NCBI GenBank assembly: GCA_023213395.1 | Contig: CM041465.1 | Location: 150,233,741-150,297,740, forward strand | Direction: 5' to 3' | Length of the DNA stretch: 64,000 nt | Origin: Cycas panzhihuaensis | Lineage: Eukaryota > Cycadophyta | Shown: positions 47,371-59,024 of the stretch, in pieces | How the letters are laid out: each line of letters begins with the position of its first letter | Position numbering within the stretch: position 1 is the first letter of the stretch | The notes under the pieces: generated by a model | What the model was told of the DNA's origin: nothing | What the model saw: the letters and a program-made list of their open reading frames with translations, nothing else | The model's database searches: none | Position numbers and translations under genes: made by a program

Positions 47371-47379
47371 CCTTATATA
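47371..47379 (-). promoter_or_regulatory. TATA box for antisense cassette
   Basis: Minus strand TATATAAGG, about 30 bases before the first minus-strand ATG at 47341. The spacing suits a plant RNA polymerase II promoter. Confidence 0.45.
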
Positions 47380-47950
47380 GGTGGGGGGGCTGATGGACAT
47401 CTCCTCCTTCTTTCCTGCCACGACAACCCTTGGGACCATCTCTTTCCCCATATCACCTTTGCCTTATGGGTTGATCTGCTTTTTCACCTCCATGGACTTC
47501 TTTTTTGTCTCTTAGGTGCATTTATGATGATCTTTTCAGTCTTCTATAGACCCCTACTATCTTGATTTTTGTACCTTCCTAAAACATGCCCATGTATATA
47601 CTCATTTGGCTCATTTCGTCATCTTGAACCCATTTCGTTGCTTGTTAGAGCTTTTAGGGCTCCCAAAGGAAGTACCTCCCTTATTTGGGGCCATGCTCTG
47701 CTCCCTCTAGCAACCTTTGGGACCCCAAAGGGGCTACTGTCTCCTTCTCGTCTACTAGGTCAATCTCTTCATCCTTGGGTAGCCTCTTCCTTGGGTCGTC
47801 TTACCCCTTATGACCTTCATTCATAGCCAACTAAGTGCTTTGCAGTTGTTTCACCCCATTAAGTCTTTTTTCTGCTCATTGACCCCATTGTCATCCTCTT
47901 CCTTGTTTACCCTATTCAGATCTCTATCCCTTCTTTAATGGCTTTGCTCA

Positions 47951-48365
47951 TCCTCACTTATGATGGAAGTTGTGGTAACCCTGGTCCTCCTGCCACCGTG
48001 TGAATCCCCTATGACCCCTTCGAATACAACTATATATATTCTAGGGTCTTCTTTCCTAAAGCCACTAATAACGAATTTGAGTATACAATCGTTATTGAAG
48101 CCCTCACCGATGTGCTCCACTTCTACTACGGACCCATAATCCTCCTTTGCAACTCTCAGGTCATGGTGTCTCACCTCACCCAAGTCTACCAGGTTCATTG
48201 CCCATGCTTAAGGGCCCTTACCTTGACCACTAGGTCTCTTTTGTCATATTTCTCTTTCGTTGACATTTAGCATATCCCTCAGGACCACAACATTGAGGCC
48301 AATGGCCTCATCTGCCTCATCCTCAAGCGTCGTCTCCCCTCCTTGATGGCCCTCCTTGAGAGACA
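47951..48365 (+). pseudogene. Second RNase H (Tat-type) relic
   Basis: Plus-strand frame: LTYDGSCGNPGPP, a stop, then NNEFEYTIVIEALTDVL, CNSQVMVSHLTQVYQV, and DHNIEANGL after another stop. This is the pattern of the extra RNase H of Tat elements (YFDGS, NNxAEYxALxxGL, GDSQLV, NxEADALA). The first Asp and the Glu remain. The third and fourth acidic residues are Asn (CNSQ, EANG), each explained by one G-to-A change, so the enzyme would be dead. It sits after the antisense promoter and 440 bp before the 3' LTR. Confidence 0.72.
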
Positions 48366-48796
48366 TGTCTAGTCGCTCTAATGCCCAAGTTTTAGGTCAT
48401 CCCACTCTCCCATCTTATGATCTATTCATACCTCTAAAAGCTAGCTGCTAATGAGGTTAAACTATGGTGACCACCAGGTTTACTTTCTTCACTCTATTAT
48501 CCATGCCACTCCTAGTATGGAACCCTTGTCACTCTCGTCATTACAACCATTAGTGATTTTACATTCATGTGATGGGGGGGCATCCCCTCTCATCCATTTC
48601 TTTACCTATCAACCTCAGGGCAATGTATAGTCAGCCCCTACATCATCTTTTCTTCATCATCACACCTACATGTTCCACCACGGTACTTGTTGTCACCCCT
48701 GGATCTTATCATTAGTGCTTTATATATGTATTACTAACATTTTATTACTAGTATTCACCCTCACGTTATGCTTCTTAGCAGCGAGTCTCTACTTCC

Positions 48797-48806
48797 AAGG
48801 GGGTAG
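48797..48806 (+). promoter_or_regulatory. Polypurine tract of Tat-like element
   Basis: AAGGGGGTAG, ending directly at the TG of the 3' LTR. Confidence 0.75.
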
Positions 48807-51800
48807 TGTTTCCCAGCTATAGAGAATGGGTGTGGATGGGTCGACTCAAGTAAGTATAGGTACACTTCTGTCCCTCACTTTCATTAGTTCTACTAGAGGT
48901 GGATTAAATCATTTCATTTGCATTACATGACTATTTAGTTCATTAAGTGATCATTATGCATCTGCTACTTGATCATGTTGCATTACACTATTTCAACCTA
49001 TGATGATCTAGGGATATGCATCCCATGGTGCTCCACAACCCTCCTCTACATCTCCACGTTATGCCCAAGTACTAGTTGGCCCCCGTAGCCTAATTGCATC
49101 ATCCATTGGCACACCTTGACCACTAGTGCTTTTCCTAGGATTGGTTGACATCTTTTTACTTACTTATTAACTTTTTGGGAGCTTCTCATCTTTGATATTT
49201 CACCTATCATAGGTTTCTTAGGTCCCATGACTATCTCCTACCACTTTGATAGAGTGTCATGCCCTTAGGCCTAAAGTAACCCCCCTTTTCTAAGCTCCCA
49301 AGCTTCCTTTTGCTTATGTTTCTGCCACACTATGATAAAGATTGTGGTACCGCTAAAAACGTTATGGCACCGCAAAGTTTACCATGGTGCAACTGTCATA
49401 TTTTATTTTTTAAAATTTGTCATGGATAATTTTGAATTTATTAAAAAATTACCACATGGCAGAGACATATTCCTAGCCCAAGTAGAACCCTAATCACTCA
49501 ATTGAGCTAGGGTTGGGTATAAAAACCCCAAAACATCATTTCACTTCTTCTTAGCTCTCTTACTCAAGTTTTACATAACACTCTCTCCAGAAATAGTCTG
49601 CAACATAACAAGCCTACTATTATCAACTTCTCAACCAGCCACCAACCCTCTACAACTCCATATCTATAGTAGCAGGCCTACACTGTGGCCAGCAAAGGGA
49701 AGGACATACCCTAAGCACTTCATCAAGTGTAGATCTTTTATCTCACTCCAGAGTTCTCCTAATTTGTTACTTCTTTGGGGTTTCACCTACAAACCCCCTT
49801 AGAGTTGGCCTCTTTCTCTCATTCCTCAGGTAGATCTACCCCTAATCTACCTCCAACAGGTACTTCTAAACTTTATTTTACTCTTCCTTTCTTTAAAACA
49901 TTACAAAAGTTATTTGTCATGCCTTTTCAATACTTTTCTCTCTAATTTTGGTACTGTGAATGGGAAGTAAACTCTCCCTTCCTTACTTGCTTCTTATTTC
50001 CTTCCAGCTCTTCCCTGGTTTCTCCAAGGAGGCAATAAGGAAGAGGCTTTCACAGAGAGTGAAAGTAGTAAAGGCAGGGTTCCATACCCCATAAGCCTTC
50101 TCCTTAAGGATAGCCCCCTTCTCTCCAAACCTCTTCCTTCTACGTGCTTCCCTTGGATTTCCAAAGAGTTGTTGGAAAGGAGGTCACCACTGGTAGCAGC
50201 GTACGCAGCCTCTTGTTGTGCTTGCTCTCAGCCTTATAGACCCTACACCAGTAGGATTTTAGCCTCGTACTACACCCAACTTATTTCTTGGTGTTAGGCT
50301 TGGTTGTTTCTTTTGCAACATTAACAACAAACCCAACTTTGCCCATAACTTGTTACTTGCTTCCTAAGGCCTTTGTCTTCATCACCTTGGCACTTGGATA
50401 GTGTGGAGTACTACAAATCTAGAGGGTTATCCATTCTAAGGCTAGTCATCCTCTTTCTCTTCTTAGCTTCATTTTTTCACATTATTTGCGAGTTAGCATA
50501 AAAAGGGAACTAAGAGTGATCTTGTATTGGAAATATTTCTTTTAGTTAAAATACCATATATCATATTATCCTACATATTGTATTTGTTGCCCCTTAGGAA
50601 AGGGCAACATCACTTGATTGTAGGTTTTTTTCTTGTCGTGCATGGAGAGGAAGAAAAGAATCTCAATCCAGGAACGCCTCCACCTTCCAACCATTATTTC
50701 TTTTCTGGGTCTTTAAGTTGCAAGGTAGAACGATAATTACTTTTGCTTTTGTCCTTCTTGCAATACTTCCTTACTCTTTTCTTGTTTCCTTCTGACTTGG
50801 GGGAAGATAAAGGAGCCCCCACCCTTCTTCATCGGCATCATCCTGTCATGTTGTCCACGGTTGGGGGTAGCATGAGGAAAGCAAGAACGATAAGGATAGC
50901 ACTTCTTTTGGCTGCCTAGTTCCAGGTATGCCTCTTGCTTCCCTTAATCCTATTTCCCTTGCTTTCTTTCTTCCACTTATATATCACTCAAAGGAAAGGA
51001 ATCAGTGTATGCCATTTGTCCTTAATTAGTTTGCCCACTTGCTTGATAAAGTACATGTAACTAGAATCTTACACATTTACACGACTACTCGGTTGCATTG
51101 CTTATAGAACTCGCATCTTTTTGCATATGTCTTGCATTGTATAACTTCCTTGTTATCTCTCTTACTTTCATGTTAAAGGATAATGAGAGCAAGGATATAT
51201 GTATGAGAGACAAATGAGTGGGAATTTTATATTGTTTTTCTTTTCTTATTTGGAAAGAACTTCCTTACACATAAGGGCACTTTGTCACATGCATAACATC
51301 TCCACCATATTACTTTGTATAGTAACCCACTCATACAAACATTAAAATATTTCCATTATCAATTCATACCCCCTAAGACCCCCTTGAGTTTAGTGCCTTA
51401 AGGGCATCCCCCTTTCAAGGCTCCTTTTTTCCTAGAGTCATTGTGTTAGGCCACCCTAGTGTGACCTTTAGGTCGATTCTTCCCCTATAAGATTAATCAT
51501 CTTCCCAATCTTTCATGAGTGCATATTGCCCTTATTCCCTACCTAGGAGCACCTCTTCTATCCCCTTTTCACACAAGGATCCATTCCCTTACTTATCCTC
51601 TCCTCCCTCCTTCAGCCACCCAAGGGTAGGAGGGCCCATTTTTTAAGGTTACTCGAGAAACTAAGGATGTTCCTCATCTCTTTATCATGTCCAATCGAGG
51701 CAGAGCTACCTCAAAAGATGTTTCTATGCCATTTGTGGGTCCCAAACTTGCATTATGATGCATGGATGCCCTCTGTGGGTGATTTCTTTCACTTGCCCAA

Positions 51801-51880
51801 TAGATTCTTAGCCTTGAAATCTTTAGTTGGTTGGTTTGATCCTACCCAAGTGTGGTTACCCCCCCATAGGTGTGATTCCA
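48807..51880 (+). repeat. 3' LTR of Tat-like element
   Basis: 3,074 bp, TGTTTCCC to GATTCCA. TATAAAAA at 49518-49525 lies about 710 bp in, inside a short inverted repeat (GGGT...ACCCC). It aligns along its full length with 36944-40057, with small indels. Confidence 0.95.
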
Positions 51881-51885
51881 CACCC

Positions 51886-52387
51886 CAGCAAGACTATTAT
51901 GGATATAGGTATAGATTTCTTCCCTAGTTAATGCCTTGAGAGATTAGGCCAAGTGATAATAATGATTAGGAAGTTTATCAAGGAGCCCACAAAACTAGGT
52001 AATCCCTAATTTATAAATCCTAAGTACTTCCTTATATATTATAAAATCATTGAGACTACTATTCTTCTAAATATAAATTCTTGAAACTACTAGACATCTA
52101 AATACAAATTATTAAGAGTATTATACATCAAATTATACATGGTTAAACTCAAAGTAATAGTTCTTCCCAAAGATAATAGCATACAAGCACCATAGTCTAT
52201 GTTGGCATAGTGTATACATTAGGACTATATCTTCTACCTTGAAAGGTGTTCCAAACCTTCTTGGTCTTTCCTATTTATCCATGGGGTTTAAAGGCCCTAA
52301 TATTCATCAACACCACCCTCCTCATAGAATATTAAGTGTCTCTTCTTGCTGCTTGTCCTTTATACTTTTAGCTTACATACTCCTACA
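51886..52387 (+). repeat. Copia LTR of copy 3, left border not fixed
   Basis: It ends TCCTACA, then TT, then a Met-tRNA PBS, the same arrangement as copies 1 and B. Because the Tat-like element was inserted at 51880/36944, the left end of this LTR may lie before 36939. Confidence 0.5.
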
Positions 52388-52389
52388 TT

Positions 52390-52401
52390 TGGTATCAAAG
52401 C
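52390..52401 (+). promoter_or_regulatory. Primer-binding site, copy 3
   Basis: TGGTATCAAAGC, the same 12-mer as at 8850, preceded by a TT spacer. Confidence 0.85.
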
Positions 52402-54702
52402 CATAGTGCTCTCATTCAGTCTCCCACTCATACTTACTTTCATCTATTCTCTAAAATCTTCAATCCACATGGGTTGATGAGGAGTTAAGGAGTGGTGTTT
52501 TTTCATTTGGTCAAAGTTATACATCGCTTGGTTATAAATAACAAAGGGAAGTCTATATTTACCTTCTTATTGTATGTAATGTATCTGCCCTTTGAATCAT
52601 CTATTCATACCACACCATTGCATTACATTTGTGTGTATTATATTATGGTCATTGTACATATTACTTGATTTTTTAATTTATAATCTCATTTAATATTTAT
52701 ATGGTCTCTAGTTCTAGTTGCATAGTGCTAGTATTTATGTATGCATACTCGCTAGGCAATTTGTAATACATAGAAGGAGTATTTACATCCTAAAGCATCT
52801 TGTATCACCTTAAACATATCCTTGATGCATCTGTTATTGACTATAGTTGAGCCTCTATTATCCTAAAAAGTGTATTCCACGTAGTGCATGCTTGTGCTTG
52901 CTAGCCATTTAGATTTCTACATATGTAGGCTCCTTGAAAGTGCATCATATGTTTGAGTGTCTATCTACATCTTACTTTTGTACCAATCAATGCATGTCCC
53001 CCATGCATCTAGTATTTTGCATTTACATCTAAAATCTATACTAAGATACATTTTGTTAATCTATTTTGTGTTACGATCATAGTATTTATGTTGATCTATA
53101 TTTATTTATGTATGTACCATATAGTATTCATATCTTTGTAGTTAAGGCATGTCACTATATTTTTTACATTTGTGCTCTACATATTTGGGTCATCTCCTAG
53201 TAATACATTATTCGATATTTGTATTTGCATTTCTTTTATACACCAACTCCTCTCATTGTATACTTGCAATTGCCTAACCTATTGAGGATTTGGTTTGATT
53301 TATTAGATACAATACGTCTTGAGCTCTGTGGGTCTCATGTAGTTGTGTGCATCACATCTCTTATATAAAAAATATTATGTTTTATATTAGGAGTGTAATA
53401 TGATTCTCAATGAGTCATCACAATGTGTGAGTCCCTATATCTTTATGCTTCTTTCATTTAAGTTTCAAGTATTTGACTCTTATGACTTATTAAGTATAAC
53501 ATACATCAATGATGATTTGAGTCAGTGTTATGTCTCTGATGTATTACTCACATCTCTAAAGGCTGGCATTCCTATTTCCATCTTGGTTGTTCATAGTCCA
53601 TAGGAGGTTATCCATAGTTTACAATCCTTCTCATAGTCAGTAGTCCTCTATTTCTACTAGGACTAAACATTCAATAGCAAGAGTTTAAGACTTACATTTC
53701 ACTCATGAGGTCTATTTCTAACTCGTCTTCTACCTAGCCATTGAAGTTATACTGGTGGTTACATATGGTATTGTGAATATTGATCTTTTACTAAAGAAGT
53801 TTTTGAAGCATAACATTTATTTATTATATTATTGAAGAAGGTGTTTTAGTTAGTGTTTGAAGGAATTGAAGATTCAAGAAACAATGCTTATAAAATTATT
53901 TTTTAGTACTTAATGTTATTTTTCATTATCTTTTTATATTCTACTAAGATTCACCATTCTTATAGCCCCCTTCAATAAACCTGTAGGTCATACATAGTAG
54001 TAAAGTGATAAAACATTTAGTTTTTAAAGGGGCTAAATTGTAATTTTAAGAAGTCTCCCTTAATTTAAGTACATATGACTACTTCAACAAGCATAATGGT
54101 CACTTGTGGAGCCCATTTTTAGATTCATTAACTTTAGAGTGATCTTCACTTCCTACTAAAATAAAATGAGAAGTTACACATCTATATTAGACTTGGATTT
54201 AGAAGTCCATTTAATGAGATAAAGTTGATGAAAATTTTTTATTACAATTCATGTACTAAGGACTTCTTTGTTAAAATTAACCACCTTGTATTATTTAACG
54301 TATAACCTTTCCACAAAATATTAGAATTAAGTGTCTTTTAAAGCGTTGAATTCATATTTTAATTTTTGATAAAGTGAGTGGTCTTTTAAATATTTTTGAA
54401 GTCATTTGATGTACATTTTTTATGCTCAAAGTTGATGCTAATTTGTGGGCTTCCTATTAGTTTGCCCTTTAAATAAACTTAGTAAAAACTTCACTCTATA
54501 ATCACAATCTAATACAAATCTTTATCTTAGAGGAGGTTAAGTTCTACTTAGGACACACGTATGCATGTCTCAAAGTTAAAAGAGGATAATTTGGCTTTTG
54601 TTTAAGTGTCTTTTATTGCCTTATTTAGTGTTTTTTTGGTCTTTATCAAAGCATTTTACTTTTTAAAAGTAGTTTATCTTTCAAGATAATCTTTACTTTA
54701 TC
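52402..54702 (+). other. Noncoding leader of copy 3
   Basis: About 2.3 kb between PBS and gag without coding signals. The part near 53960-54050 (CCCCCTTCAATAAACCTGTA, then AAAGGGGCTAAATT) loosely resembles the CAAAGGGGCTTAAC zone of the other leaders. The 400-bp segment conserved in copies 1 and B is not seen here. Confidence 0.5.
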
Positions 54703-55720
54703 ATGGCTTCTAGTATAAATCAATATAATGGCATCTAAGTTTGATGGTAGTAATTTCTTAAATTGGAGTCATAGGATAAAGCTTATTTTTGTATTAAACG
54801 ATATATAGGATTTAATTAAAAATGGATATGGTACACTTAATTCAAATGCCATTATAAATGAAAAGAAGATTTTTAAAGATAATAAAAAGAAAGACAATAA
54901 AGCTTTGGCATTCATTTTCTACATATTAGAGGATCACATCTTCCCAAGAGTTAGTGAGGCGTATACATCAAATGAGACATGGAATGCTTTGAAGACCACC
55001 TATGAAAGAGATACTACATCAAAACTTCAAATTATAGCAAATTTAAAAATTATAAGATGAATAATAATGAGGGGATTAATGACTTCATAACCAAGGTATA
55101 ATGCTTATTCGATTAAATAAAGGCCTTATGAGAGGTTATTAGTGAACAAATGATAGTAGCAAAAAATTCTAGGGTGTGTTAGTGATATCAAGAGGTTTGA
55201 AATAATAGCTACAAGTATTGATATCTCTAAAGACTTTATAACACTCAAGGTTGATCAACTTAGTATTATGTTATTAGTTATTAAAGAGAAGAAGGGTCTT
55301 AATAAGTCATTGGAACATCTATTTGCCACTAAAGCAAAAATTAGGCCATCCTATGAAAGCTAAAGTTTTAGGAGAAGAAGTAAATATCTTAGAGTAAGGG
55401 CATAAAACTTTACAAACTAAGAGAAATTTCATCAAAGACAAGGTCAAGTTTATCAAGGTCAAGGTTAAGGTCAATTCCATTAAGGATAAGGTCAAGGATA
55501 AAAACAATTCCATCAACACCAATTTAATCAAAGATAAGGGCAAGTTTTTAGACCTTAAGGAAGAGGTAAAGGATAAAATCCAAGAGGAAAGAGTCAAAGA
55601 CAAAGAGGAAAGAGTCCTAAAGGTAGAGGAAGAGGAATACTATAATATTTCTATTATCATAGAAATGGATATTTAAAAAATAATTATTTCACAAAAGAGT
55701 CTAATATGGAAAGAATAGCA
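54703..55720 (+). pseudogene. Copia gag, copy 3
   Basis: Starts ATG GCT TCT (MASSINQ). A small shift then leads to KFDGSNFLNWSHRI, KDNKALAFIFYILEDHIFPR, and relics of RCVSDIKRFE and DQLSIML. This is clearly the same gag type as copies 1 and B, but more divergent. The C-terminal part is a Lys-rich low-complexity stretch (55420-55640). Frameshifts and stops are frequent. Confidence 0.8.
55420..55640 (+). repeat. Degenerate AAGGTCAAG/GAGGAAAGAG repeats
   Basis: Short units such as AAGGTCAAG, AAGGATAAGG and GAGGAAAGAGTC recur irregularly. On the opposite strand they read as a Leu/Ser-rich ORF that I do not consider a gene. Confidence 0.65.
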
Positions 55721-55784
55721 ACAAATATAATAATTAAAGAACTAAAGAAGAATGTGAGACTTTTCTTATTTAATTTAATCACTA

Positions 55785-55970
55785 ATAAAGAGGAGGATAA
55801 TTGGTATATTAATTTAAATTACTTTACTTATATGGCATAAAGGAAAGAATGGTTCAAAGAGTTAGACAATACTAAAAAGTATAAAATCATATTTGGGGAT
55901 AATACTACTCAAGCTACAAGTAAAGGAAGTATAAATATCTAAACAAATTTTGGATAAACTAGGTACATCA
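55785..55970 (+). pseudogene. Copia protease-region scrap, copy 3
   Basis: Reads EEDNWYINLNYFTYMA and IFGDNTTQA, matching EEDYWYIDLGCFTHMT and MFRDDTSHE in copy B (60170-60290). It stops where the LTR of copy B begins, so copy B was probably inserted into this older relative. Confidence 0.6.
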
Positions 55971-56265
55971 TGTCAACCTAATGTTCATTGTCGTTTATTA
56001 AAAGTATGCAAGAAAGTCACCCTAATCATCTTGAGTTGACTTTAGCTATCAATGGATAAAGGTATTTATATTTTATTTTATACTTTATTATTATTTTATT
56101 TTTAAATTATGTTAGTTGAGGCAAGCTCCCACCTGCCTCCCAAACTATAAATATCAAGGGTGTAGTACCCTGGTATTTTTTAACACCACCATCAAATGAA
56201 ATTTGTTAATTATCTCATCAATATGGATTAAAAATTTGTGCTCCACCATGTCTCCATTACTCTCA
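55971..56265 (+). repeat. 5' LTR of copy B
   Basis: 295 bp, TGTCAACC to ACTCTCA. It aligns with 21575-21889. It holds the conserved hairpin stem (56118-56123 and 56134-56139) and a TATAAATA box at 56146-56153. Confidence 0.82.
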
Positions 56266-56267
56266 TT

Positions 56268-56279
56268 TAGTATGAGAGC
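56268..56279 (+). promoter_or_regulatory. Primer-binding site, copy B
   Basis: TAGTATGAGAGC, the Met-tRNA site TGGTATCAGAGC with two changes, after a TT spacer. Confidence 0.75.
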
Positions 56280-59024
56280 CATGGACCTATATATGCAATT
56301 AATTAAGGCATATTCGTGATTGCTCTCACAAGGAAGAAATTTTTAGTGTACTTAGTTTTATATGCAAGGAGAATGCATATAGTTTCTAGGCTCGATTTAC
56401 CTTGATCCATGCCTTCTATATCGTCATTAGGTTTCTCCGTGGTGTTTGTGTCTGTGTTGCCCAACTTTATTCCCCGTGTCTGTGTTACTACTCTGTATAC
56501 CATATTATTTCAACTGCAGCTTTTACCCTTGCAATAAAGAGATTTGAGGTGGTTGTAATCAATTTCTAAAGTTGCATTGCAATAGGCCTGGGCTTTCTAA
56601 AAACTTTTTAATTTCAACCACGCTTCAGCTTCATTGGAATAGCTAAAGAGCAAATTGTGGTTTCTACTTTGCTCAGGTAGGATCAGTTGTGCATCTTCAT
56701 GCAAAGAATTTGAAGGGACCATATAAAGAACTCTCCCTATATGAAGCCTCGATCATAGTTTGAATTTCTAGAAGTTTTTTTTTTTTTTGAAATGTCATTA
56801 GCTATGGAGTATTCGCATGACTGTGTTATCTGCTCTTCGTTTGTTTGGGCTCCCTATTGCACTATTTGAAGACTTGCGATGATGCTCTCATGTCTACCAT
56901 TTTTAGATTTTCTTTATTTATGAAAAGGCCATTAATAGTGTGACCTATAGTGCCATAATAGCCATAAGCAATAAGCTTTATATGAAACTATTATGCTCAT
57001 CCACATGTAAAGTTTCTTTATTTTGTGAAAATTTTTGTTGCGTGGTTGACATTTAAAGCTCCTTATATAGATGTTATCATTTTTGGTTGATATCCATCTG
57101 TGTCAGTGATCCAAATCTTTTTTTTGCCATTACATTGGAGTCATCATATATTATTGCCTATATTCATGTGAAGATATTCATTTAGAGACCTAGGTGAGAT
57201 TGATAAAATCTGACTTTGATCAATTTGTTATTGATTTTTAGTGAACGTGTTTTTTGATCTATCATTCACTTAATAATGTTTAATCAATTTTTCATTGTGA
57301 TATCTTTTTTTTACAAAGGTTTGATCGAATTAAACTAGATTGAAATTATTTTTTTATTCCATCCACACGCTAGCCCCCTTCGCCCCAATTGGTGGTCACA
57401 TGCACCCTCTACGTGACCTTGTTCTTTTTTTACTAGCCCCATTTGTAGGCCAATGGCTAGTCTTTTGAGCCCTCCACATGACTAGGGGCTATGATTCAAA
57501 GGGGCTTAACACCCCGCCTATTCAGTTTTTTGTCACATAGAGGTGATCTCACAAATTTGGCTATAATTTTTTATCTGAGTCCATTTTTTAAAAAACTAGA
57601 TTTGTTGGAAAGATAATTTAATAATGTACATACTAAAGTTATTTTCATTATGATTTGAAGTCATTTTGTAGGAGTTTGAGGCTATTAAAGTCAACTCTTC
57701 TATTTGACCCAAGTTTGAGCTCTTTTTAGTAATTTTTAAGTTATTTAATTATTCCATTCAAGCATATTTACATTCTATTGAGATATTAATCAATCTTTAA
57801 CTAATTTCACCTAATTTTTAGAGGCTTATATCTAATTTTTTGTAGTTTTAGTGAAATTTAGCCTCTTGAAGGAGAAGAAGATCTTTGGCCACCATTTTCA
57901 TAAACTAGTGTTTTCTAAACCCTAAATAACTTTATTTTAAAGTTGTTATTTCATTTCTTTTGCTCATTTTTTAAATTTTAAAGCTTATATCAAGCTTGTT
58001 TTGCTCATTTTAAGGATAAACGTACTTTTTTTTAAAGCATACTTCAAAGTGCATTCAAGGCCATCTTTTTTCATCTTAAAATGCTCATATAAAGTGTATT
58101 TGTTGCTCATTTACTTCTAAATTCATCTTTATATTAAAGCTCATATTAGGCTTACTTTGCTTATCATTTATTAATCATCTTACCTCTTTATTAAAGTTTA
58201 TTATAAATATAAATTAAGGTTCTTTTATTACATTTAAAATTTTATCTAGAGTGCATCTTATTACATGCTTACAAGCTTATTCTAATACTATTTTATTTCT
58301 TTTTTATTTCATACTATTCTAGGGCTTATTTATATCATTTTAAAAGCTTACTTATTTCATATATATTTCATTAAAAAAGGTGCATTTATCTTACATTGAT
58401 TTCATTTAAAGAGATAAATCTTTCATTTTATTATTAAGTTATTTTCATTTATTAATTAAGAAGGAAACTTATTTACTAAGCAAATAAGATTAACTCCCAA
58501 AAGAACCTCTTATTTTCTAGCCTTATAAGAAGAATGATTAGAACCCATGAAGTTACCACCATGCATACACCCTTATCCCACTTATATTGGATGAGAAATG
58601 CCATTGGCTATCAGGTGTATTAGGTGGTAGGCTGATATGAGAAACTTGTCTTTTTTCTAGAGTTTGGAGACTAAAGCTAGACCTAGAGAGGGTGAGTGCC
58701 TTTGGCTGTTAATCCATCACCGCTAGATCTATCATTAGGCATAAGTCCAATGTAGGTTAGTTAACATGTTAGAGGGGTCTTGTGCCTTCTCTACAACCCA
58801 CATATTGAGGTATATAGAGCCTAGCACTCACGTATTGGTATATTGGGTCCTGATTTGCCACTTGTGGGTAGGTGCCACTAGATAGAATAATAATTGAAGG
58901 CTTCCTTGGAGACCCATAAACTTAGAGCTTAGCAACCTTTTTAGGGAATATAATACATTTTAAAACTTTACTTGGGAAACCTATACCTTAGAAAACATTT
59001 GAACAAAAATTATTTTAAAACATA
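56280..59024 (+). other. 2.75 kb noncoding leader of copy B
   Basis: No gene-like frame is seen in either direction. It aligns in order with the two parts of the copy 1 leader. The last 500 bp, from about 58510, is the best conserved part. Length and position suit a structured or regulatory 5' leader, but the sequence does not show a function. Confidence 0.75.

Larger units (their letters stand above)
36944..51880 (+). mobile_element. Tat-lineage Ty3/gypsy element with antisense cassette, 14.9 kb
   Basis: Two LTRs of about 3.1 kb (36944-40057 and 48807-51880) flank an 8.7 kb interior. Both sides carry the five-base duplication CACCC (36939-36943 and 51881-51885), a perfect match, so the element is complete. 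The interior holds gag (40265-41998), a CxxHx4Hx4C knuckle (42298-42339) and an aspartic protease (about 42980-43365), as in Tat/Ogre-type elements. It then carries an antisense gene-like cassette (about 47380-44850) and a relic of a second RNase H (47951-48365). No RT, first RNase H or integrase is visible. It is non-autonomous and decayed. Confidence 0.93.

Noticed and set aside
55319-55603. Minus-strand 94-codon Leu/Ser/Thr-rich ORF
   Set aside because: It is the complement of the degenerate AAGGTCAAG repeats in copy 3 gag, with no conserved motif.
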